From Bacteroidota bacterium (lineage in GTDB: Bacteria; Bacteroidota; Bacteroidia; Chitinophagales; Chitinophagaceae): DNA of 64,000 nt. The notes below the pieces were generated by a model that was not told where the DNA came from, ran no database searches, and worked only from the letters and a program-made list of their open reading frames with translations. The DNA is taken from contig JAFDXN010000031.1 in the NCBI GenBank assembly GCA_018267915.1, forward strand, positions 186,001 to 250,000. Reading direction: 5' to 3'. Made by a program: the position numbers and the translations under genes. Below, piece by piece: positions 56,148 to 64,000 of this stretch (position 1 is its first letter; every line of letters starts with the position of its first letter).

Positions 56148-56882
56148 ATGAAAGGTAGTGCTTGGGTAGCCTTTATCGTAGGAGTGGCCGTTGTCATCGG
56201 TGGTCTCATATTAGGGAAGGCATACAACTATAAGTTCAAAACTCGCAATACCGTGAGCGTGGCCGGAAGCGCCAACTACAATTTCACGGCCGATCTTATC
56301 GTCTGGTCCGCCTCCTTCGACCGCACCTCTATGGACATCAAAGAGGCCTATGCCGCCTTGAAGACTGATGCCAAACAGATCAACGACTACCTAGGCGCAC
56401 ATGGTATCAAGAGCGAAGAGATCGTTTTCTCTTCGGTAGATATCGATAAGCTATTCGAGAACACCTTTACCGAAGAGGGTAAGCAGACCGGCAACGTCTT
56501 TAAAGGCTATAAGCTGCACCAGACAGTGAAAGTGGAATCGAAGAACATAGACAGTGTGGAGCGGATATCACGGGAGATAACCGAATTGCTGCAGTCAGGG
56601 ATAGAGCTGAGTTCACAGGAGCCCACCTACTACTACACCAGGCTCTCTGATCTCAAACTTACCCTGCTGGCACAGGCCGCTGCCGATGCTTACAACAGGG
56701 CTAATACCATTGCGAAGAATGCACATAGCAAACTGGGGGAATTGCGCCGGGCAAATATGGGTGTGTTCCAGATCACAGGGCAGTACAGTAATGAAAGCTA
56801 TACCTATAGCGGCGCCTACAACACATCGAGCAAAAACAAGACAGCTAACGTGATCGTGAGAATGGAGTACGAGCTGGATTAG
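56148..56882 (+). CDS. SIMPL-domain protein (DUF541)
   Basis: A 244-residue protein with an N-terminal membrane helix (GSAWVAFIVGVAVVIGGLILG) that likely anchors it at the envelope. The SIMPL domain follows from about residue 40 (NTVSVAGSANYNFTADLIVWSASF, then QTVKVESKNIDSVERISREITELL). Family members bind or modulate signalling or stress proteins in other systems, and many are uncharacterised. Its stop overlaps the convergent GNAT-like gene by 4 bases. Confidence 0.85.
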   Translation: MKGSAWVAFIVGVAVVIGGLILGKAYNYKFKTRNTVSVAGSANYNFTADLIVWSASFDRTSMDIKEAYAALKTDAKQINDYLGAHGIKSEEIVFSSVDIDKLFENTFTEEGKQTGNVFKGYKLHQTVKVESKNIDSVERISREITELLQSGIELSSQEPTYYYTRLSDLKLTLLAQAAADAYNRANTIAKNAHSKLGELRRANMGVFQITGQYSNESYTYSGAYNTSSKNKTANVIVRMEYELD

Positions 56883-57820
56883 CCTTTTATCTTTTCTTTC
56901 AGCTTCCAAAGCAGGGAATCATTCTTCTGGATAGTGAGATAAAGTTCCCGCTCTGCGCCGAAGTTTCGGAAGAATTTTTCCACGCCCACATCCATGCTAC
57001 CCTCGAAATCGAAGACCTTTTTGCCCATTTGTATCGCGGCTTTGATGGCGTGCCATAGCAGTGCGGTCATTGCACGGTTATCCTTTTCGGCCGGGTTCTT
57101 GGCGCCGGCCAGGTAGTAGGCGCAGCCGTCATCCCACACCTCCCATACGATAGCCTGTACCGCATCGCCCTTGCGTGCTACCCAGAGTGAGGTGCTGTTG
57201 TTCGCTATGCAGGCAGCGAAGAGACGCTGCATTTGCGCTTCACTATAATATAGTTGCACATCCTTACCCTGCAATGTTGCCTTAAGAAATCCGTATAGTT
57301 GCAGCAAACATTGCGGCTCATCGGATATTGTCAGCTCGGCTTCCGCCTTACGGATATTGCGCCTGTAGTCTTCGTTTAGCTTTGCAAAAACGGCATCTGT
57401 CTCCTCCCGCAGATCCATGAGAAAAGTTTGCTTTACCTGTACATCAAAGCCTGCTCCTTTGAAGAGGCCGGCCTGCTTTAAGCCCGGCTGCAAAGACAAG
57501 TGCCACACTTTAGCGGCAGGCATTTTACCCAGCAGCGCAGTGATGGCCTCGTGCTCAAAATTATCGCGCTTGCTCTGCTTCAGGTCGTGAGGAAAGAAGA
57601 CGTGTGGACCGCAGTAGGCGCTAAGAAATTGGTTGCGCCTGAGGCTTACATTGCCCTTGCGCTCTATCGCGTAAGGCCATACACCCGATACCTTATCGCC
57701 ATTGTACGTGATAGCCACATCCCACTCTTTGCACACCGCATCCATCCACCAGTATTGCTGGAAGATGGGGACGCCTTTGTATTGCTTGCAAATGGTCTTG
57801 TATGTCTCTTTGTTAGTCAC
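56879..57820 (-). CDS. GNAT/FemAB-type acyltransferase
   Basis: A 313-residue protein with two GNAT-like halves, as in FemAB/FemX peptidoglycan and related acyltransferases. Notable segments are EDYRRNIRKAEAELTISDEP (the helix before the conserved Lys/Arg), AIVWEVWDDGCAYYLAGAKN and ALLWHAIKAAIQMGKKVFDFEGSMDVGVEKFFRNFGAERELY. The last segment is the acyl-CoA or lipid-carrier binding region in this family. Substrate not known. It is convergent with the SIMPL gene and upstream of a repeat element. Confidence 0.8.
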   Translation of the reverse strand: MTNKETYKTICKQYKGVPIFQQYWWMDAVCKEWDVAITYNGDKVSGVWPYAIERKGNVSLRRNQFLSAYCGPHVFFPHDLKQSKRDNFEHEAITALLGKMPAAKVWHLSLQPGLKQAGLFKGAGFDVQVKQTFLMDLREETDAVFAKLNEDYRRNIRKAEAELTISDEPQCLLQLYGFLKATLQGKDVQLYYSEAQMQRLFAACIANNSTSLWVARKGDAVQAIVWEVWDDGCAYYLAGAKNPAEKDNRAMTALLWHAIKAAIQMGKKVFDFEGSMDVGVEKFFRNFGAERELYLTIQKNDSLLWKLKEKIKG

Positions 57821-57864
57821 GTTACTTTTTTCTCCTCTCCCTTTAGGGAGAGGCCGGGTGAGGG

Positions 57865-59100
57865 TTATTTAAACTCCAGCACCTTTGCCGGGCTTATGCG
57901 GCGAATATACAACGCAGGCAGTGCCATGCAAAGTACACAGACGAGCAGCGTGACGATATCTATCAGCACTATCTCCCACCAGATGATGCGCACCGACGCA
58001 TGGTCCATACCATAGATACTCTCCGGCAGCTTGATGAATCCCACTTTATCCTCCAGCAGACAGAGCCCAAGCCCTATGATATTGCCCAGCACTATACCCG
58101 ACGCGCCTATGATGCCGGCTATGCCCAGGAAGATATTGCGGATATTGCCCGCCGGCAGTCCCAGTGCCTTTAGCAGGCCTATCAGCCTGGCGCGGTCCAC
58201 CATGAGGATGAGCAGCACGGCAGCCATATTTATGATGGCCACGATGCTCATGATCACCAGGAGGATCACCACGTTCACGTCCAGCAGGTCGAGCCAGTCG
58301 AAGACGCTGCGGTTGATATCGCGCAGGGTATAGGCCACGATAGGCGAGGCCACGGGCAGCATATTGTTGGATATGTCATTGGCCACAGTGTCGGCATTGG
58401 CCGCGTCATCGAGGTTGAGCTGGTAGCCGTTGATATCATCGTACTGCCAGTTGTTCATGCGCTGCAGCAGGCGTATATCGCAGAGTGCGTAGTACTTGTC
58501 GATCTCATCAAGGCCGGTGTGGAATATACCAGAGACCTTGACCTTCCTGATGCGGGGAAACATGCTGCTGCCTTCCTGGAAGTAGAGCTCCACCGTATCA
58601 CCTGCATTCACCTTCAGCTTGTCGGCTATGGTTTGCGAGAGGACAACCTGTTTGGCATAGGCACTATCTGAATAGTCGATCGCTTTTCCCGTGAGCTCCA
58701 TACCCTGGTTAAAGCGGTAGCTGCTATCCACACCCTTGATGGCAGCCAGGCCTTCCATTTCACCGTTGGCATGTACTATGCCTGGCTTAATGATGAATGG
58801 CATCACCGACCTTACATGCGGCAATTGCCGCATCCGCATCACCAGTTTTGGGTCTTCCTTTACCGGTACACCGGTAGCCATGCGCTCATTCTCGTCGCGT
58901 AGCTCTACATGCACGTGGCCCAGGAAGTTGTACATCTTACCCTTGATAGTGTACTTGAAGCCGGTGATGAAGCCGACTGACACGATCATCACAGCCACAC
59001 TAAGGGCAGTGGCCACTACAGCCAGCCGGATGATAAAGGATGCGAAGGCCCCTTTGTGGGCCCTCATATACCTGCGCGCTATGAAGAAGGAAAGATTCAA
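57865..59100 (-). CDS. ABC transporter permease, LolC/LolE-FtsX type
   Basis: A 411-residue FtsX-family permease. The start used is TTG 59100 (LNLSFFIARRYMRAHKGAFASFI), which matches the family N-terminus; a longer frame to 59196 is a low-complexity extension that spans a repeat. One membrane helix near the start, a large periplasmic domain, and three helices at the end (LLDVNVVILLVIMSIVAIIN, IIGASGIVLGNIIG, EIVLIDIVTLLVCVLCMALPALYI) make the LolC/E layout for moving lipoproteins to the outer membrane. The ATPase partner is not adjacent in this window. Confidence 0.85.
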   Translation of the reverse strand: MNLSFFIARRYMRAHKGAFASFIIRLAVVATALSVAVMIVSVGFITGFKYTIKGKMYNFLGHVHVELRDENERMATGVPVKEDPKLVMRMRQLPHVRSVMPFIIKPGIVHANGEMEGLAAIKGVDSSYRFNQGMELTGKAIDYSDSAYAKQVVLSQTIADKLKVNAGDTVELYFQEGSSMFPRIRKVKVSGIFHTGLDEIDKYYALCDIRLLQRMNNWQYDDINGYQLNLDDAANADTVANDISNNMLPVASPIVAYTLRDINRSVFDWLDLLDVNVVILLVIMSIVAIINMAAVLLILMVDRARLIGLLKALGLPAGNIRNIFLGIAGIIGASGIVLGNIIGLGLCLLEDKVGFIKLPESIYGMDHASVRIIWWEIVLIDIVTLLVCVLCMALPALYIRRISPAKVLEFK

Positions 59101-59248
59101 AACCCCTAACCCCCATCCGACCGGGTCATCCGGGCTGGCCTGAAGGGCTAAATTATTTAGTTGTGAAGTTAATTGATAAAAGCAAAACAGGTGCAAAGTG
59201 CACCTGTTTTATATGTTCACCTCAATTCCCCTTTAGGGGCGAGAGGTT

Positions 59249-59503
59249 TTACTCCATTGAAGTAGCACCCTCGATGAGCACGCTGGCGTGGTTGTTCAGC
59301 ACTTCCACAAAGCCGGAGTTGATCTCGTACAGCTCGGTGTTGTTCTTGTCTTTCAGTATCTTCATTTTGCCCTTGCCCAGTGATGCGATCATGGGTGCGT
59401 GGTTCTCGAGGATCTCGAAAGAGCCTTCGGTGCCGGGCAACTGTATGCCGTATACGTTGCCGCTGAATACCTTATGCTCGGGTGTTAATATTTCTAATTG
59501 CAT
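59249..59503 (-). CDS. atpC: ATP synthase F1 epsilon subunit
   Basis: An 84-residue short epsilon subunit of the F1 ATPase, of the kind that keeps the N-terminal beta-barrel and lacks the long C-terminal helical domain. The beginning MQLEILTPEHKVFSGNVYG and GTEGSFEILENHAPMIASL are typical. It is downstream of atpD, 124 bases away across an inverted-repeat gap, as in many Bacteroidota, where atpD-atpC is separate from the other atp genes. Confidence 0.9.
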   Translation of the reverse strand: MQLEILTPEHKVFSGNVYGIQLPGTEGSFEILENHAPMIASLGKGKMKILKDKNNTELYEINSGFVEVLNNHASVLIEGATSME

Positions 59504-59510
59504 TCTGCTT

Positions 59511-59627
59511 AATGTGCTAATGTGATAATATGCAAATGTGCAAATTGCTCACGTTATTAATTACAATGTACACCTGGCAGCGAAAAGGCTATGAATTTGC
59601 ACATTTTCACATTGCCATATTTGCACA

Positions 59628-59630
<3 letters not shown>
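59511..59630. repeat. Inverted ATGTGCAAAT-type repeat between atpD and atpC
   Basis: The left part (about 59511-59547) carries ATGTGCTAATGTGATAATA and TGCAAATGTGCAAATTGC. The right part (59592-59630) carries the matching reverse complement, AATTTGCACATTTTCAC and ATATTTGCACATT. Both halves consist of short degenerate units of AATGTGC/GCACATT. The right half ends at the last codons of atpD. In the RNA the arms could pair to a long imperfect stem. Confidence 0.65.
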
Positions 59631-61492
<1,862 letters not shown>

Positions 61493-61735
61493 GGTGATTT
61501 TGATTGGTACAGGGTTGAAGGTGCCATGATATTAAGAGCTTTTGTGGTGCGCTCCCCTCCGTCTTCCGCTGAAGGGAATTGCCACAACATGCGAAAGTCA
61601 CAAAAGAGGGGGCTTTTCTGCTGTAAAGTTCGTATCGAAAAGCGGCACGGCGAAATTTAATTTTTATGATACCCCGCGATTGGTTCAGATTTCGGCACCG
61701 CCAAGGCAGTTAAAAAAATAAGCACTGTGAATTAT

Positions 61736-64000
61736 ATGTTTTATTCCAATTTTATATATTTTTATATTGTGAAGCCTGTTACCGCAACCTTTGTCATCGT
61801 ATTATTGTTATGTCCTTTCATATCCCATGGGCAGGGGGAAAATAATGTGTGGTGCTTTGGGGCTGGCGCGGGATTGAATTTTAATATGGGACCGCCGGTT
61901 TTATTTTCTAATAATATGAATACTTGGGAAGGTTGCGCGACTGCAAATGACGCTAATGGGAATCTGTTATTCTATGCAAGTCCGGAAAAAGTATGGGACA
62001 GGAATAATAACGTAATGCCTAACGGATCAGGTATTTTAGGTGGTATTTCTGCAACGCAGGGTGCCGCGATAGTACATTCCTTTAGTAATCCCAACCAATA
62101 TTATTTGTTTTGCCTTACTGAAGGCGAACATGTAAATCAAAATTCGCCTGGCCATTTGTATTACTCTTTAATAGACATGACGCTTAATGGCGGGTATGGG
62201 GATATAGTCGCCGGGCAAAAAAACATAATTCTGGATGTTGGCGTATCAGAAAAAATGGTTGCCATCGCGGGTAATGGATGTTACACCTGGCTGGTAGTTC
62301 ACAAGGCAGACGAACCCATTTTCGATGCATTTAAAATAGACGCAACAGGTATAAATCCTGTACCTGTGTCCTCAACGTCGGGATTTTACTCAGGCTATTT
62401 TAAATATGAATGCGGAACTATCAAAAATTCACCTGATAATAAGAACATTCTACTGTCATCGTTTGAAACGCCGACCCTGGAATTGCATTCTTTTAATGAC
62501 GCAACCGGCGTAATTTCTAATGCAATAAAACTAGATTCAAATATAGTTTCAGCAGGGAGTAATTACGACGTTGAATATTCTTCCGATGGAAGTAAATTAT
62601 ACGTTGGGTGCATTTTCGCGGATAGCATAGCACAGTATGATCTGTCTTTTATGCCCAATATTATTGCTGTAAGGAATTCCAAATTCTTTATTAATGTCGA
62701 TAGTCCAACTTCAGGTTTGCGAAGAGGCCCGGATAATAAAATATATGTATGCACAGGTAAGTACGGTACATATGTTTCAGTTATAAATAGCCCTAATGTA
62801 GCGGGTGCGGGGTGCAATTTCGCGTCTAATATTTTTGGACCTCTTCAGGGCTTGTATCACCTTTCTTTGGGAAATCCAATCGCTATGAAGCCGTTGAATG
62901 TCACTACACATGATACTTCTGTTTGTTTTGGTAATAGTATAAGTGTTGACGGGCCACCGGGTTTTGATTCATATTCATGGAATGATGGCATAGCTTTACA
63001 AGCCGATACATTTTCTGCGCCGGGAACAAAATGGGTGGTCTCAAAGACCGAGCAGGACTGCAAATTGCAAATTGATACATTTCACGTATATCCCGGAACC
63101 ATCGACATTAACACGAGTCATATTGACACCACTGTTTGTTTTGTAAACAATACTCCTGTTTTTACTGCAATGGCCGGTTATGACAGTTATCTCTGGAGCG
63201 ACGGGAAGACTACGCAACAAGACAGCATGAGCATGCCGGGCACCAAATGGGTGCGATGCCAGACGGGCTGCACGATGCTGGTAGATACCTTTCACGTGCA
63301 TGACTGGCGGGATACTACGAAGATGGTAACCGATACCAGCCACTGCGTGGCCTACTCGTCCATACCCGTAGTAGCTCCTGGCGGCTACACCAGCTACCTG
63401 TGGAGCGACGGCAAGACGACACAAGCAGACACCTTCTTCAGCACCAGCACCAAATGGGCAACTGCACTGAACGGCTGTAATATGCTGATAGACACCGTGC
63501 ATTTTACTGCTACGACTATTCCGCAGGATTCGGTGTTTGAGCACAATACGGACAGTACGATCTGCTTTGAGGCCAGGTCTGTTACAGTAAATGCGCCCGG
63601 GGGCTATACTTTATACCTGTGGAGTGATGGTATTACTACGCAAGGGGATGTGTTCAACAATGCTGCAACGAAATGGGTGTATGCGCAGAAGCTATGCTAC
63701 CTGCTGATAGACACATTCAGTGTGCTGGCAAAGCCTACAGATACGCTGATGGACAGGGTGGACACGATAATCTGCTTCAGCAGCGGCGTGACGCTATCGA
63801 CAATGAGCGGATATGATACTTACCTGTGGAGCGATGGTAATGCAGATATCGCCGATACCTTCAGCCAGACGAGTGTAAAAAGAGTGTATGCACACAGGGC
63901 CTGTGAGGAAAGGATAGATACCTTTCATGTGCAATTTATCAATGACCTGAGCGTGGACCTGGGCGCAGATACGGCGATATGCAAAGGGGAGTCGGTGCAA
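61736..64000 (+). CDS. Large secreted Ig-like repeat protein, continues beyond window
   Basis: An open frame of 755 codons runs off the right edge with no stop. ATG 61736 is one possible start; GTG 61769 gives a cleaner signal peptide (MKPVTATFVIVLLLCPFISHGQ). The first 370 residues begin NNVWCFGAGAGLNFN and contain a beta-propeller-like secreted domain of the type that opens many Bacteroidota surface proteins. From about 62890 five similar units of about 80 residues follow, each with DTSVCF, then GYxSYLWSDGxTTQ, then TKWV and DTFHV. These are Ig-like cysteine-containing repeats. A T9SS sorting domain would be expected at the missing end. Composition and codon use match its neighbours. Confidence 0.85.
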   Translation, partial: MFYSNFIYFYIVKPVTATFVIVLLLCPFISHGQGENNVWCFGAGAGLNFNMGPPVLFSNNMNTWEGCATANDANGNLLFYASPEKVWDRNNNVMPNGSGILGGISATQGAAIVHSFSNPNQYYLFCLTEGEHVNQNSPGHLYYSLIDMTLNGGYGDIVAGQKNIILDVGVSEKMVAIAGNGCYTWLVVHKADEPIFDAFKIDATGINPVPVSSTSGFYSGYFKYECGTIKNSPDNKNILLSSFETPTLELHSFNDATGVISNAIKLDSNIVSAGSNYDVEYSSDGSKLYVGCIFADSIAQYDLSFMPNIIAVRNSKFFINVDSPTSGLRRGPDNKIYVCTGKYGTYVSVINSPNVAGAGCNFASNIFGPLQGLYHLSLGNPIAMKPLNVTTHDTSVCFGNSISVDGPPGFDSYSWNDGIALQADTFSAPGTKWVVSKTEQDCKLQIDTFHVYPGTIDINTSHIDTTVCFVNNTPVFTAMAGYDSYLWSDGKTTQQDSMSMPGTKWVRCQTGCTMLVDTFHVHDWRDTTKMVTDTSHCVAYSSIPVVAPGGYTSYLWSDGKTTQADTFFSTSTKWATALNGCNMLIDTVHFTATTIPQDSVFEHNTDSTICFEARSVTVNAPGGYTLYLWSDGITTQGDVFNNAATKWVYAQKLCYLLIDTFSVLAKPTDTLMDRVDTIICFSSGVTLSTMSGYDTYLWSDGNADIADTFSQTSVKRVYAHRACEERIDTFHVQFINDLSVDLGADTAICKGESVQ

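Larger units (their letters stand above)
55407..57864. repeat. Palindromic CTCCCTTTAGGGAG-type elements near grpE and the GNAT gene
   Basis: CCTCCCTTTAGGGAGG (55407-55422) precedes GCCGGGAGGG after grpE, between grpE and dnaJ. A longer form, CCTCTCCCTTTAGGGAGAGG (57834-57853), is followed by CCGGGTGAGGG, between the GNAT-like gene and the permease gene. Diverged relatives are at 2840-2856, 54153-54180 and 59228-59239. The span given covers both elements; the coding sequence between them is not part of the repeat. Confidence 0.55.

Overview
The window is chromosomal DNA from a member of the phylum Bacteroidota, most likely a Chitinophagaceae-like bacterium. The lineage rests on several signs read from the sequence. 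Secreted proteins carry C-terminal sorting domains of the type IX secretion system. An extensin-like run of Bacteroidota families is present (DUF3109, DUF4834, the long insert-containing IspG, rimP-nusA-infB). Many genes are preceded by the phylum's promoter -7 element TAnnTTTG, in two cases with a TTTG element exactly 19 bases upstream. No phage or insertion sequence was recognised, and no CRISPR array or rRNA was seen.

Layout. 1-2.6 kb: a secreted beta-rich protein and the chaperone HscA. 2.6-3.8 kb: a geneless patchwork of dispersed repeats, including a 144-bp tandem-type duplication. 3.8-8.6 kb: the main accessory island. It has a frameshifted XRE regulator, a duplicated-domain protein, two small cysteine-rich peptides, a radical SAM/SPASM enzyme with translationally coupled start, and two related lipoproteins, the second of which is broken. 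It has the architecture of a peptide (RiPP) maturation system and is the best candidate for an undescribed system here. 8.6-11.7 kb: an outer-membrane protein, a proline-rich micropeptide, a lipoprotein overlapping a polysaccharide deacetylase, and a carboxymuconolactone decarboxylase-like protein. 11.8-23.1 kb: a UbiD-type decarboxylase, a sugar nucleotidyltransferase, membrane proteins, release factor 1, a Wzz-like/O-antigen ligase-like pair and IspG.

23.2-31.1 kb is housekeeping: a hydrolase, a CBS protein, DUF3109, sigma-54, alanine dehydrogenase, a TerB-like protein, and the folD-queE-uppP operon. 31.2-38.4 kb: a secreted endonuclease and an RND metal-efflux operon with its own small periplasmic protein. 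38.4-44.9 kb: Nif3, a zinc-ribbon coiled-coil protein, the electron-transfer flavoprotein EtfBA, a large T9SS fibronectin-repeat protein and, behind it, a leftover C-terminal domain. 45-50 kb: the translation/transcription operon rimP-nusA-infB, whose leader contains a terminator-like hairpin directly before the first start codon. 50-54 kb: a HAD phosphatase, an ECF sigma factor with its membrane partner, a CAU-anticodon tRNA, a glycosyltransferase and small proteins. 54-59 kb: grpE-dnaJ, a SIMPL protein, a GNAT/FemAB-like protein and a LolC/E-type permease. 59-61 kb: the F1 ATP synthase beta and epsilon genes. 61.2-61.7 kb: a geneless stretch rich in GCCCG hairpins. From 61.7 kb a large secreted Ig-like repeat protein runs off the window end.

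Starts were moved from the longest open frame where a signal peptide, family N-terminus or neighbouring stop supported it. All functional names are from motif and family recognition by eye; no database search was run.
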